NCBI RefSeq assembly: GCF_016907015.1
Contig: NZ_JAFBBE010000003.1
Location: 109,189-173,188 of the forward strand
Reading direction: 5' to 3'
Source of the DNA: Oceanisphaera litoralis
GTDB lineage: Bacteria; Pseudomonadota; Gammaproteobacteria; Enterobacterales; Aeromonadaceae
Length of the DNA stretch: 64,000 bases
Position 1 is the stretch's first letter. Each line of letters opens with the position of its first letter. Of the stretch, positions 1-10,025 are shown piece after piece. The position numbers and the translations under genes were made by a program. The notes under the pieces were generated by a model. It saw nothing but the letters and a program-made list of their open reading frames with translations. It was not told the origin of the DNA and did not search any database.

Positions 1-14
1 GCGCAAGTCAATGG

Positions 15-91
<77 letters not shown>

Positions 92-250
92 ACTTGTAGC
101 AACGAATCCCCTCCCCTGTAATATCCCTATTTTCTATTCATTATCCATAACCAGCTATCAGCTCAGTTTATTCAGTTTATAATCCATACGTTTCAATCCA
201 ATCATTACTTTTCTTATCGCTTACCGCTTACGGCTGTCTTTTCGCTTTGC

Positions 251-787
251 TTATCCCACTTTCCTGATTTCTTCTTCCCGGTATGATACTTCCAGACTGA
301 TGATCCTGTCGTTCATCACCTTGATGGCACCAAAGGTCGGTAATTGTTTGGTCTCCGCCAGCAACTGCCCCGCCGACAAGGACATGCAGACCGTCGCCGA
401 CGGCGAGGTTTCCACCACCATCATGGTCAGCTGCTCGGTCTGAATGTCGAGTGCTATCAACTCACCCAGATCCGGTTGATGATAATCGGCCTGGGGCTCG
501 AAAAACCAGCTCTGTGGCATCAGGGGTTTGTAAAAGCGGGCGATGGCAATGCCGTTCAGCGCAGCCTGCACCCGTTGCGCGGGGGCGCGAATCGAGGACA
601 ATTGATCGAGAAAACGGTAATAGAGGCCGGTATCTTCTACCGAAAAACACTGTTCCATATTATCGGAGCACACCAGCTGTTTCTTGATATAGGGGGTGCT
701 GAACTGCATTTCCACCCCCAAATCCAGCATCAGGTGTCGATCCTCGCCCATAAACCAGCGCCAGCCATCATTTGGTTGTAATAACAT
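251..787 (-). CDS. zapC: Cell division protein ZapC
   Basis: ZapC binds FtsZ in the cytoplasm and promotes bundling of the Z-ring. The N-terminus starting MLLQPNDGWRW, followed by a MLDL stretch, matches the family's typical opening. Later pieces such as KPLMPQSWFF and AIKVMNDRI also resemble E. coli ZapC. About 178 aa, the family's usual length. A longer frame begins at 841, but only the ATG at 787 has an AAGG ribosome site upstream and fits family alignment, so I chose it. It lies about 100 bases downstream of pyrD on the same strand, as zapC (ycbW) does in enteric bacteria. Confidence 0.82.
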   Translation of the reverse strand: MLLQPNDGWRWFMGEDRHLMLDLGVEMQFSTPYIKKQLVCSDNMEQCFSVEDTGLYYRFLDQLSSIRAPAQRVQAALNGIAIARFYKPLMPQSWFFEPQADYHQPDLGELIALDIQTEQLTMMVVETSPSATVCMSLSAGQLLAETKQLPTFGAIKVMNDRIISLEVSYREEEIRKVG

Positions 788-891
788 CCCAGCCACACCT
801 TGTGATAATAAAATTGTCGTTTTGCTCCCCGATACCTTCATTTATATTGTATTTGAGCGTGGGGAGCAAACTGTCAGACCAATAATATCCG

Positions 892-1899
892 TTACAGGTG
901 ACGGGCCAGACGTTGAACCAGTGCCGGTCCCTGATAGATAAAGCCGGAATACACCTGTACCAGGCTGGCACCGGCCGCCATTTTTTCTCTGCCGGCAGTC
1001 AGTGAATCGATCCCCCCGACGCCGATAATCGGCAGTCGGCCATCCAGTCGGCGCGATAATTCCTTGATCACCAGGGTACTTTTATTCTGTACCGGCCGAC
1101 CACTCAGGCCCCCTGCTTCATGAGCATGGGGCAAGTCGAATACCAGTTCCCGATCCAGGGTGGTATTGGTGGCGATGACACCGTCGAGCTCGAAGCGCAC
1201 CAGGCTGTCGGCCACCTGCTCGATTTCTTCCATCGACAAGTCCGGCGCTATCTTGACCAACAGCGGTACCTGTTTGTTATGCTGCGCGGCCAGTTCTCCT
1301 TGTTTCTGCTTGAGTGAAGACAGCAGGTCGTCGAGCGCCTCGCCGTATTGCAGCGAACGCAGGCCCGGGGTATTGGGCGAAGAAATATTCACGGTAATAT
1401 AACCGGCATGGGCATAGGCTTTTTCCATGCAAATCAGATAATCGTCTTTGCCGTGTTCGATGGGGGTATCTTTATTCTTGCCGATATTAATACCCAGCAC
1501 GCCTTTGTAACGCGACTGCCTGACATTCTCGATTAAATAATCGATACCCTTATTATTGAATCCCATGCGGTTGATGATGGCGTCGGCTTCCTTGATGCGG
1601 AACAGCCGCGGCTTGTCATTGCCTTGCTGGGCCCGCGGCGTGACGGTTCCTATTTCGATAAAACCGAATCCCATGGCGGCGAAGGCATCAATGCAGTCCC
1701 CGTTTTTGTCGAGTCCGGCGGCCAGCCCGACCGGGTTATCGAAGGTCAGTCCCATCAACTGCACCGGATTATGGATGTTGGGACGACGATACAAGGCCGC
1801 CAGCGGGCCGTGCTGGGTTTTGGCCAGCCCCTTGATGGTCAGTTCGTGGACATGTTCGGGGTCACATTGAAAAAGCAGGGGTTTAACCAGTGAATACAC
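892..1899 (-). CDS. pyrD: Dihydroorotate dehydrogenase (quinone), class 2
   Basis: Oxidises dihydroorotate to orotate in pyrimidine synthesis, passing electrons through FMN to the membrane quinone pool. The 335-aa protein has the class 2 layout: an N-terminal amphipathic membrane-binding segment ([10 protein letters not shown]), then the FMN barrel with [10 protein letters not shown] near residue 60, [11 protein letters not shown] near 171 containing the catalytic serine, VKIAPDLS, and the phosphate-binding IIGVGGI near the C-terminus. Full length. It is followed by zapC on the same strand; gdhB ends upstream at a terminator, so pyrD probably has its own promoter. Confidence 0.97.
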   Translation of the reverse strand: MYSLVKPLLFQCDPEHVHELTIKGLAKTQHGPLAALYRRPNIHNPVQLMGLTFDNPVGLAAGLDKNGDCIDAFAAMGFGFIEIGTVTPRAQQGNDKPRLFRIKEADAIINRMGFNNKGIDYLIENVRQSRYKGVLGINIGKNKDTPIEHGKDDYLICMEKAYAHAGYITVNISSPNTPGLRSLQYGEALDDLLSSLKQKQGELAAQHNKQVPLLVKIAPDLSMEEIEQVADSLVRFELDGVIATNTTLDRELVFDLPHAHEAGGLSGRPVQNKSTLVIKELSRRLDGRLPIIGVGGIDSLTAGREKMAAGASLVQVYSGFIYQGPALVQRLARHL

Positions 1900-1912
1900 G
1901 TATTTTTCCTCA

Positions 1913-1941
1913 TAAAAAAAGCCCCGGTCATGGCCGGGGCT
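1913..1941 (-). terminator. Intrinsic terminator after gdhB
   Basis: An 8-bp perfect stem (AGCCCCGG/CCGGGGCT, 1920-1927 with 1934-1941) is followed on the minus strand by seven T residues. It sits 23 bases past the gdhB stop codon and separates gdhB from pyrD. Confidence 0.88.
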
Positions 1942-1963
1942 CTTGTGTTTGACACCGTGAAAT

Positions 1964-4900
1964 TTAGACGGCGTTCATACAATTGAGATGGAGCAGGTTC
2001 AGCTCGCGCATGGCGACCGAGAACTGGGCGAATTCATGACTGCCGGACGCCTTGAAATCGGCCAGCAGATGGCGCCAGCGATTCAGTAAATGCTCATGCT
2101 CATCAAGCCACTGATCGAGCATGTTAGCGCATTCAACCTTGGCTTTACAGCGTTTCAATACCACGGACGTCAGGCTGCGCTGCTGATAATCCAGATCTTC
2201 CCGGAAGGCAGCCCGGGCCAGTGCCTGCCAGTGGTTGCCCACCGCCTGCTTGTTGATCTGTTCCAGAAACCAGTGCAGCTCCAGCTCGGCACCCAGATGG
2301 AAGTACAGCTCGGCCACCAGTCGAATATCTCTGTCATGCTCGGCCGCAACCTGGGTCAGATCCAGCGCGGAGAACAGGCTGCTCATCTGCGCCACTCGCT
2401 CGGCAATGGAGGTCGGCACCTCCTGTTTCTCAAGCTTGATAACCTCGTTCTTGTGCTCCTTGACCTCGGACTCCACCATCACCTGATAGAGGTGTTCGGT
2501 CAGCGAGGCGTAGGCCGGTTTGAACTGGGCAATGCTTTGCTCGATGCTCTGGTTACGGTTACGCGAACGCAGGAACCAGCGGGTCGCCCGGCGAATCATG
2601 CGACGCACCTGATAGAACATCTCCAGCTGGGTAGCGGCCGCCACCTTGTTGTCCAGCGCTTCGATATCACGCAGCAGCTGGTTCATGCCGAAGACTTCAC
2701 GGGCAATCATGAAGCTGACGGCGATGTCGCACATGCTGGCACCGGTTTCATCCTGCAGCCGGTTGGCGAAGTTGAAGCCCATGTCGTTGACCATGATATT
2801 GGCCAGACGGGTCGCGATAATTTCACTGCGCAGCGGATGCTCCATCAGCGCCTCACCAAACCTGTCCACCAGCTTGGCCGGCATGCTGGCTGGCAGCAAT
2901 CGGGCGATGTAGTCGTTATCGGTCAGTTCGGGCACATTGAGCAGGTCTTTCAGCACCATTTTGCCGTAAGCCACCAAGATGGCCAGCTCGGGTCGCGTCA
3001 GACCACGACCGGCCGCCATGCGCTCGGCCAGCTCTTCGTCGTTCGGCAGATATTCCAGGTTGCGGTCGAGTTTCCCTTCCCGCTCCAGCCAGTGCATGAA
3101 GTGCTGATGCTCCTTGAGCGGGCTGGCGCCACGATGCTCGGTAATGGAGATGGTCTGAGACTGACGGTAGGCGTTGGTCAGCACTATGTCGGCCACATCC
3201 TGCGTCATGTCGTACAACAGCTGATCCCGGTGTTTCCTGGTCAGTTCACCCTTGTCGACCAGGGCGTTGAGCAGTATCTTGATGTTGACCTCGTTATCCG
3301 AGCAATCCACACCACCGACGTTGTCGGTAAAGTCGGTATTGATGCGCCCGCCGTTGGCGGCATATTCAATCCGGCCCAGCTGGGTACAGCCCAGGTTACC
3401 GCCCTCGCCCACGATACGGGTGCGAAGATCTTCGCCGTTTACCCGTACCGCATCATTGGCGCGGTCGCCCACTTCGGCATCGCTTTCCCGCCGTGATTTG
3501 ACGTAGGTGCCGATACCGCCATTCCACAACAGATCGATGTCGGCCAGCAGCAGATGACGGATCACCTCGGTCGGGGTCAGGGTGGCTTTCTGGGTACCCA
3601 GCAGTTTCTTCATTTGCGGGCTGAGCCTGATCGACTTGGCCGAGCGCAGGAAGATGCCGCCACCTTCGGAAATCAGGCTGCGATCATAATCGTCCCAGCT
3701 GGAGCCCGGTGTATTGAACAGACGCTCCCGCTCCTGGTAGGTGCTGGCGGCATCCGGATCCGGGTCGATAAAAATGTGCAGGTGGTTGAAGGCCCCCACC
3801 AGACGGGTATGTTCGGACAGCAGCATGCCGTTACCGAACACATCGCCGGCCATGTCACCGATACCGACGGCGGTAAAGTCGGTCTGCTGACAATCGATGC
3901 CGATTTCCCGGAAATGGCGCTTCACCGATTCCCAGGCACCGCGGGCGGTAATGCCCATTTTCTTGTGATCGTAACCAACAGAGCCGCCGGAGGCGAAGGC
4001 ATCGCCCAGCCAGTGGCCATACTCGGCGCTGATTTCGTTGGCAATGTCGGAGAAGGTTGCCGTTCCCTTGTCGGCCGCCACCACCAGGTAATAGTCGTCT
4101 TCGTCATGGTGCACCACATTCTTGGGCGGGATCACTTCCCCCTGAATGATGTTGTCGGTTACGTCCAGCAGGGCACGAATAAAGAGACGGTAGCAGTTCT
4201 GGCCTTCCTTGAGGAAAGCGGCCCTGTCACCGACCGGCAACTGCTTGCAGACAAAACCGCCCTTGGCGCCGACCGGCACTATGACGGTGTTCTTCACCTG
4301 CTGCGCCTTGACCAGGCCGAGCACTTCGGTACGGAAATCTTCCCGGCGATCGGACCAGCGCAAGCCGCCCCGCGCCACCTTGCCCCAACGCAGGTGCACC
4401 CCTTCCACTCGCGGCGAGTAGACGAAGATCTCGAACTTGGGCAAGGGCAACGGCATGTCGCTGATGGTTTCGGGTGCCATCTTGAACGAGATATAGGCCT
4501 TGTCGCGGCCGTCAGCGGCGGGTTGATAGAAGTTGGTTCTCAGGGTCGCTTCTATCATCTCCATGTAGCGGCGGATGATACGGTCATCATCCAGGTTGGC
4601 GACCTTGTCCAGCTCTTCGATCAACTGCTGATGCAGTTTCTGTTCCTGCCTGGGATCCTGCTTGAGTTTGGGCGAAAACCGACGCTGAAACAGGCTGAAC
4701 AGCAGGGCGGCCAGTTCCGGATAACGGGACAGGGTTTCTTCGATATAACTCTGGCTGAAGGTCACACCGGTCTGGCGCATGTACTTGGCGTAGGCACGCA
4801 ATATGGTCACTTCCCGACCGCTCAGTCCCGCCGCCAGTACCAGCCGGTTGAAACCGTCGCTTTCCAGCTCGTTGTTCCACACCTGGGCAAAGGCTTTCTG

Positions 4901-6799
4901 AAACCGCTCCTGGCTGCTGTCCAGATCGAGCGGTGCACCGGTGTAATACATGGAGAAGTCGAGGATCCAGAAGGTTTCATCGGTACACTCGATTTCATGC
5001 GGCGTTTCACCGATCACCCGCAGGCCCATGTTTTCCAGCATCGGCAAGACGTCGGACAGATGAATGGGCTCGGCTCTGTGATACAGCTTGAGGCGTACCC
5101 GATTGGAGTCCCGCTCTTCTTCCTGCGCCCGGTAGAACAGCATGCCCAGCGGGTTGTTATCGTTCAGCGCTTCCAGTTTTTCGATATCGCCTACCGCCGA
5201 GCCGGGCATGACATGCTCGGTATAGGCACGCGGAAAGGCATTGCGATATTTTTCTTTCAGTCGATTGCTTTCGGCTTCACCGAAGCTGACAGACAGGGCC
5301 TGCTCCAGCTTGTCTTCCCAGCTCCGAGCGGCTTCGATCAGATTGGCCTGAATTTCGTTCACGTTGATATCCATCGAATTGTTCGGCACCCGGATCAGAT
5401 AGTGGGTACGGGCGAGTACGCCTTCCGAGAAATAGGTGGTGAATTCCACTTCTTCTTCCGAGCCAAAATAACGCTGCAATATGCGCTGGGTCTTTTCACG
5501 CAATGCCGTGTTGTAGCGCTCCTTGGTGACATACACCATGCAGGAGAAGAAGCGGCCGAACAGATCCCGGCGTACAAAAAGCCGGGTCATGTCCCGCTCC
5601 TGCATGGCCAGTACGCCCATGCCGATATCCAGCAGTTCCTTTTCGGTCGCCTGTATCAGTTCATCACGCGGATAGGTTTCCAGAATATTGAGCAGCGCCT
5701 TGTAGGCATGAGAGCCGTGCTCCAGGCCGGAGTCGTCGATGATGCGTCTGAGCTTGGCGCCGATCAGCGGGATCTGCATGGCGCTGGTGTTGTAGATGCT
5801 GGAGGCATAGAGGCCGATAAAGCGATCTTCCCCCACCACATTGCCCTTGTCGTCGAAACGCTTGATACCGATGTAATCGATATAGGCCGGTCTGTGTACC
5901 CGGGATTTATGGTTGGTCTTGGTCAGTACCAGGATATCCTTGCTCAACGCCGCTTCGCGTGCGGTCGCGGTCAGGCTGCTGAACTTGAGGTTGTCGCCCT
6001 TCTGTACATGACGCATCAGGCCCAGGCTGGTGTCCTGTTCAGGTACCAGTTCGTAGTCACCTTCGATGGCGGAAATATGATAACGGCGGTAGCCCATCAG
6101 GGTAAAATTGTGATCTGCCACCCAGCTCAGAAAAGACAGGGTTTCCTTCAGGTGTTCCGGTTTGGCGCTCTTGGCCTGCCTGGGCAGATCCTTGATGATG
6201 TCACCGAAGCGCTCTACCATCGGCTGCCAGTCACCGACCATCAGCGACACTTCTTCTACCACCGACAGTAACTCGTCACGCAGTTGATCCCGGGTTTTCT
6301 CCTGGGGCTGCCGGTCGATCTCGATCAGAAAGGCGGTTTCTACCCGATTCTGCTTTTTCTGGTCACTGCTCGACAGTATCTGTTGCAGCTTGCCCTGCTC
6401 GTCGCGCACCAGATGCATCGGCTGGTGCAGCATCAGGTGTGAAGTAATGCCCTGCCGGGTCAATACCATGCGGATGGAGTCCACCAGAAAAGGCGCGTCC
6501 TTGATGATCAGTTCGACGATGGTATGAGGGGACTGCCAACCGTGGCGGGACAACTCGGGATTATAGACGCGCACATAGGGCGTTTGTTCGACTCGGGTTT
6601 CAAAAGAACCCCACAGACTGACCGCAGCACCATACAGATCGCTATCGTTACGATGATGCAGATCGTCATGGGTCATACCGCTGTAAAGCTTGCTGACGAA
6701 AGTATTTACCAGGGGCGCGGTATTATCGGAAAACTTGTCGTCTACCAATTGATTCACATTTTCAAGTAAAACGGACGTTGCAGCTTCTTTAAATATCAT
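1964..6799 (-). CDS. gdhB: NAD-specific glutamate dehydrogenase, large (GDH-180-type)
   Basis: Catalyses NAD-linked oxidative deamination of glutamate to 2-oxoglutarate and ammonia, usually a catabolic route for glutamate and arginine. At about 1611 aa it has the size of the large bacterial class. A long N-terminal regulatory region precedes the catalytic core, which includes [50 protein letters not shown] and [13 protein letters not shown]. The frame extends to a TTG at 6859, but the ATG at 6799 has a GAGGAA ribosome site about 10 bases upstream and begins with the family-like [15 protein letters not shown]. It is monocistronic, with a terminator behind it and a candidate promoter in the AT-rich gap upstream. 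Confidence 0.95.
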   Translation of the reverse strand: MIFKEAATSVLLENVNQLVDDKFSDNTAPLVNTFVSKLYSGMTHDDLHHRNDSDLYGAAVSLWGSFETRVEQTPYVRVYNPELSRHGWQSPHTIVELIIKDAPFLVDSIRMVLTRQGITSHLMLHQPMHLVRDEQGKLQQILSSSDQKKQNRVETAFLIEIDRQPQEKTRDQLRDELLSVVEEVSLMVGDWQPMVERFGDIIKDLPRQAKSAKPEHLKETLSFLSWVADHNFTLMGYRRYHISAIEGDYELVPEQDTSLGLMRHVQKGDNLKFSSLTATAREAALSKDILVLTKTNHKSRVHRPAYIDYIGIKRFDDKGNVVGEDRFIGLYASSIYNTSAMQIPLIGAKLRRIIDDSGLEHGSHAYKALLNILETYPRDELIQATEKELLDIGMGVLAMQERDMTRLFVRRDLFGRFFSCMVYVTKERYNTALREKTQRILQRYFGSEEEVEFTTYFSEGVLARTHYLIRVPNNSMDINVNEIQANLIEAARSWEDKLEQALSVSFGEAESNRLKEKYRNAFPRAYTEHVMPGSAVGDIEKLEALNDNNPLGMLFYRAQEEERDSNRVRLKLYHRAEPIHLSDVLPMLENMGLRVIGETPHEIECTDETFWILDFSMYYTGAPLDLDSSQERFQKAFAQVWNNELESDGFNRLVLAAGLSGREVTILRAYAKYMRQTGVTFSQSYIEETLSRYPELAALLFSLFQRRFSPKLKQDPRQEQKLHQQLIEELDKVANLDDDRIIRRYMEMIEATLRTNFYQPAADGRDKAYISFKMAPETISDMPLPLPKFEIFVYSPRVEGVHLRWGKVARGGLRWSDRREDFRTEVLGLVKAQQVKNTVIVPVGAKGGFVCKQLPVGDRAAFLKEGQNCYRLFIRALLDVTDNIIQGEVIPPKNVVHHDEDDYYLVVAADKGTATFSDIANEISAEYGHWLGDAFASGGSVGYDHKKMGITARGAWESVKRHFREIGIDCQQTDFTAVGIGDMAGDVFGNGMLLSEHTRLVGAFNHLHIFIDPDPDAASTYQERERLFNTPGSSWDDYDRSLISEGGGIFLRSAKSIRLSPQMKKLLGTQKATLTPTEVIRHLLLADIDLLWNGGIGTYVKSRRESDAEVGDRANDAVRVNGEDLRTRIVGEGGNLGCTQLGRIEYAANGGRINTDFTDNVGGVDCSDNEVNIKILLNALVDKGELTRKHRDQLLYDMTQDVADIVLTNAYRQSQTISITEHRGASPLKEHQHFMHWLEREGKLDRNLEYLPNDEELAERMAAGRGLTRPELAILVAYGKMVLKDLLNVPELTDNDYIARLLPASMPAKLVDRFGEALMEHPLRSEIIATRLANIMVNDMGFNFANRLQDETGASMCDIAVSFMIAREVFGMNQLLRDIEALDNKVAAATQLEMFYQVRRMIRRATRWFLRSRNRNQSIEQSIAQFKPAYASLTEHLYQVMVESEVKEHKNEVIKLEKQEVPTSIAERVAQMSSLFSALDLTQVAAEHDRDIRLVAELYFHLGAELELHWFLEQINKQAVGNHWQALARAAFREDLDYQQRSLTSVVLKRCKAKVECANMLDQWLDEHEHLLNRWRHLLADFKASGSHEFAQFSVAMRELNLLHLNCMNAV

Positions 6800-6946
6800 G
6801 GCGTCGTGTTCCTCGGATACAGGCAATGACCATGGGGAAGTGGAGCCCCGACGGGACAAAAACAGTGTAAGCCCGCACTATTTCGAATGCGAGCAACGCC
6901 ACGGAAAAAGGTGTCAAAGTATCGACTCGATCACGAGTGTGCAGAA

Positions 6947-6976
6947 CATATACAAAGTGTAGAAAAACATTTGCAA
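6947..6976 (-). promoter_or_regulatory. Candidate sigma-70 promoter for gdhB
   Basis: Reading the minus strand, TTGCAA (6971-6976) and TATATG (6947-6952) are 18 bases apart in an AT-rich gap about 150 bases upstream of the gdhB ATG. The rest of the gap from 6800 to 7070 shows only a REP-like palindrome at about 7034-7058. The boxes are imperfect, so this is a weak call. Confidence 0.33.
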
Positions 6977-7070
6977 AACAATCATCTAAACATAAATGAA
7001 TTGTTTTAGTATTATTTTGAATAATTAGCATGGCCCCCGCATTCGCGAGGGTGACGATAAAGACAAACCA

Positions 7071-7104
7071 AATAAAGGCAGACAGGCCCGTTTGCCGGCC
7101 TGCC
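7071..7104 (-). terminator. Intrinsic terminator after the pepN operon
   Basis: On the minus strand an 8-bp stem with one G-T pair (arms 7097-7104 and 7081-7088) is followed by TGCCTTTATTT. It lies 13 bases past the DUF2835 stop codon. Confidence 0.65.
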
Positions 7105-7116
7105 TTGTATTCAGGA

Positions 7117-7338
7117 TCAGGACAGGCGTTGGAGTCGATGCAGCTGATGCTGCTCGGTCAACTCGATTTCAAAGCGGCCGTTCAGGCCGTCGTGACCAAC
7201 AAAACCGCGAAAATGATGCAGGGCCACCTGCAGCCGCAATCCCTGCTCGGTAATGACCGACAGGGCGGCAGTATGACCCTGATAATACTGCAGCAGCTGC
7301 GCTCTGCCGATGGCCAGCCGAAAACGCAGCCGCTGCAT
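7117..7338 (-). CDS. DUF2835 family small protein
   Basis: A 73-aa protein with LQYYQGHTAALSVITEQG, LRLQVALHHFRGFV and HDGLNGRFEIEL, which I recognise as the DUF2835 pattern (a YYxG start, a conserved HH..R, and a final GRF). Function is unknown. Its ATG overlaps the pepN stop codon (TGATG), so it is very likely translationally coupled to pepN and co-transcribed, with a terminator right behind it. No signal peptide or membrane segment is visible. The overlap supports a real gene even though it is short. Confidence 0.8.
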   Translation of the reverse strand: MQRLRFRLAIGRAQLLQYYQGHTAALSVITEQGLRLQVALHHFRGFVGHDGLNGRFEIELTEQHQLHRLQRLS

Positions 7339-9944
7339 CAGGCCAGCGCCTTGCTTATTTTCTCATACAGATCCCGCGACAGCGCGGGCAATGCCATCAG
7401 CTGCTGCAGCCGTGCCTTGATCAAGGTCTGGCGGGCATCATCCAGCCGGGAAAACTGGATAAGCGGCGTCACCAGCCGTGATGCCACCTGCGGGTTGCTG
7501 TCATTGAGTTGCTCCAGCACCGACACCAGCAGATCATAACCGGCACCATCGAGACGATGGAACTGCAGCGGGTTGGCCGATATAAAGGCACCGATCAAGG
7601 CCCGCACCCGGTTGGGGTTGTTCAGGCTGAAGGTCGGATGCGCCATCAGCTGCCGTACCCGCGCCAGCGTGCCCTCGCCCGGTGCCGTCGCCTGCAGCCG
7701 GAACCAGTTGTCGAGCACCAGACCATCCTGACGCCATTGGGCTTCAAAGTCGGCCAGCATGGCCTCGGCCTCATCCGCCTCGGCCCGTACCGCCGCCTTC
7801 ATGGCCGCCAGGGTGTCGGTCATGTTGTCGGCATGCCGGTACTGTTGTTGCACCTTCGCCGTATCGCCGGCCAGGGCCAGGTAGCCGAGTGCCACGTTTT
7901 TCATCGCCCGCCGTGCCATATCCTGATGATCGATGCGATATTCCGGGGTCAGATTCTGCTCATAGGCCTGCTGCCACAGGGGTCGCAGGGCCTCGGCAAG
8001 CTCCGCCTGCAACTGCTGGTGCACCTGCCCCAGCAAGCCGATATCGACCTGTTCGAACAGCTCCAGCAAACTGCCCAGATCCGGCAGCGTCAACATCTGT
8101 GCCTGCAGGGCCCGATCCAGGGCGGCATCTTCCAGTGTGGTACGGAACACATCGATCAGGGTACGCGGCAACAGCGCGACGTCACCGCGCTGCAGACGAG
8201 ACAGCTTGTCCACCACCGCCTTGTTGATCAGCATCTGCACCGCATCCCAGCGCACAAATTCGTCGATGCTGCTCTTGGCCAGCAAGGTCAGCTGTTCATC
8301 GCTATAGGGATAGTTCAGCTTGACCGGGGCGGAAAACCCCTGCAACAGCGCAGGAACCGGCCGGGACGGAATCTGTTCGAATACAAACTGCTGCTCGTCT
8401 TCCAGCACATCCAGCACCGGACCGACGGGCTCGCCCTTGACCCGCAGCGACAACGGCTCGCCCTGCTCGGTGTAAAGCGCCAGGCTGAGCGGAATATGCA
8501 GCGGCAACTTGCCGGCCTGCTCCCTGGTGGCCGGGGTATGCTGACGCACGGTCAGGGTGTAGCGCTGCTGCTCGGCATCAAAGTCGTCGGTCACGGTCAG
8601 CACCGGGGTGCCGGCCTGGCTGTACCAGCGCTGGAAACGGGTCAGATCCCGGCCACTGGCCTCGCTCATCGCCGCCACAAAATCATCACAGGTGGCGGCC
8701 TGGCCGTCATGGCGTTGCAGATACAGCGCCAGCCCCTGCTGAAACGCCTGCTCGCCGAGCAGGGTATGCAGCATGCGAATCACTTCCGAGCCCTTCTCGT
8801 ACACGGTCAGGGTATAGAAGTTGTTCATCTCTATCACCGCATCCGGGCGGATGGGGTGCGCCATGGGTCCGGCGTCTTCCGCAAACTGGGGACCGCGCAT
8901 GATGCGTACGTTCTGAATGCGGTTCACGGTACGCGAACCCAGATCGGACGAAAACTCCTGATCCCGGAACACGGTCAACCCTTCTTTCAGCGACAACTGA
9001 AACCAGTCGCGGCAGGTCACCCGGTTGCCGGTCCAGTTATGAAAATATTCATGACCGATCACCCGTTCCACATCCAGGTAATCGCTGTCGGTGGCGGTAG
9101 TGGCATCCGCCAGCACAAACTTGGCGTTGAAGACATTGAGGCCCTTGTTTTCCATGGCGCCCATATTGAAGAAGTCTACCGCCACTATCATGTAGATATC
9201 GAGATCATACTCCAGATGACAGCGCTGCTCGTCCCAGGCCATGGAGGCCTTGAGGCTGTCCATGGCGTGCCCGGCCCGGTGCAGATTGCCCTTGTCGACG
9301 AAGATCTCCAGTGCCACGTCCCGTCCGCTCATGGTGGTGTAGCGGTCGCGCAATACATCGAAGTCGCCCGCCACCAGGGCAAAGAGATAAGCCGGTTTGG
9401 GGAAGGGATCCTGCCATTGCACCCAGTGGCGGCCGTCATCGAGGCTGCCCTGACTGACACGGTTGCCGTTCGACAGCAGATAGGGATAGGCGGCGGCATC
9501 GGCGGTGATCCGGGTGCTGAACCGCGCCAGCACGTCGGGTCTGTCCAGATAATAGGTAATGCGTCTGAACCCCTGGGCTTCACACTGGGTACAGAAGGCC
9601 GAGCCGGACTTGTAGAGCCCTTCCAGCGCCGTGTTGGCGGCCGGGTTGACTCGGGTCTTGATGGTCAGCACGAATGCTTCCGGCAGTTGAGACAGGACAA
9701 GTCCGTTCTCGGTCTGCTGGTATTGCTCGATGTCCACTCCGTTGACGGCCACCTGCAGCAATTCGAGCTGCTCGCCGTCCAGTACCAGCGGTTCGTCGTG
9801 CTCGCCATTACTGCGCACCCGGCTGATGGCCACCACCTCGGTGGCGCTGTCATGCAGCTGAATGTCCAGATCCAGGGTATCAATCCAGTAATGAGGTGGC
9901 TGATAATCTTCGCGATATTGCACTTGCGGTTTTGTTTGGGTCAT
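7338..9944 (-). CDS. pepN: Aminopeptidase N (M1 family zinc metallopeptidase)
   Basis: Removes N-terminal residues from peptides in the cytoplasm. At 868 aa it matches E. coli PepN. The exopeptidase motif GAMENKG is at residues 262-268. The zinc motif HEYFH is at 298-302, with the third ligand E321 in LKEGLT. The C-terminal half is the long helical domain of the family. It is the first gene of a two-gene unit with the overlapping DUF2835 gene. A strong hairpin at 9990-10018 separates it from prc, so it should have its own promoter in the 80-base gap. All catalytic residues are present. Confidence 0.98.
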   Translation of the reverse strand: MTQTKPQVQYREDYQPPHYWIDTLDLDIQLHDSATEVVAISRVRSNGEHDEPLVLDGEQLELLQVAVNGVDIEQYQQTENGLVLSQLPEAFVLTIKTRVNPAANTALEGLYKSGSAFCTQCEAQGFRRITYYLDRPDVLARFSTRITADAAAYPYLLSNGNRVSQGSLDDGRHWVQWQDPFPKPAYLFALVAGDFDVLRDRYTTMSGRDVALEIFVDKGNLHRAGHAMDSLKASMAWDEQRCHLEYDLDIYMIVAVDFFNMGAMENKGLNVFNAKFVLADATTATDSDYLDVERVIGHEYFHNWTGNRVTCRDWFQLSLKEGLTVFRDQEFSSDLGSRTVNRIQNVRIMRGPQFAEDAGPMAHPIRPDAVIEMNNFYTLTVYEKGSEVIRMLHTLLGEQAFQQGLALYLQRHDGQAATCDDFVAAMSEASGRDLTRFQRWYSQAGTPVLTVTDDFDAEQQRYTLTVRQHTPATREQAGKLPLHIPLSLALYTEQGEPLSLRVKGEPVGPVLDVLEDEQQFVFEQIPSRPVPALLQGFSAPVKLNYPYSDEQLTLLAKSSIDEFVRWDAVQMLINKAVVDKLSRLQRGDVALLPRTLIDVFRTTLEDAALDRALQAQMLTLPDLGSLLELFEQVDIGLLGQVHQQLQAELAEALRPLWQQAYEQNLTPEYRIDHQDMARRAMKNVALGYLALAGDTAKVQQQYRHADNMTDTLAAMKAAVRAEADEAEAMLADFEAQWRQDGLVLDNWFRLQATAPGEGTLARVRQLMAHPTFSLNNPNRVRALIGAFISANPLQFHRLDGAGYDLLVSVLEQLNDSNPQVASRLVTPLIQFSRLDDARQTLIKARLQQLMALPALSRDLYEKISKALA

Positions 9945-9984
9945 AGCGGAGATCTCGTTAAGGTCGTCGGAGGGGGCTTTAATG

Positions 9985-10018
9985 AGAAAGCCCGGATCCG
10001 GTCAAGCCGGATCCGGGC
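9985..10018 (-). terminator. Intrinsic terminator after prc
   Basis: A perfect 12-bp stem (9990-10001 with 10007-10018) and a TCAAG loop, followed on the minus strand by TTTCTCATT. It lies 8 bases beyond the prc stop codon. The T tract is short but the stem is very strong. Confidence 0.72.
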
Positions 10019-10025
10019 GGGGGTT

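Noticed and set aside
3554-6271. A 905-aa open frame on the plus strand opposite gdhB
   Set aside because: It mirrors a highly conserved enzyme on the other strand, has no recognisable motif and a composition typical of antisense to GC-rich genes (many His, Gln, Gly).
7030-7539. A 169-aa plus-strand frame over the DUF2835 gene
   Set aside because: It overlaps two coupled minus-strand genes and their terminator, and begins in a REP-like repeat.
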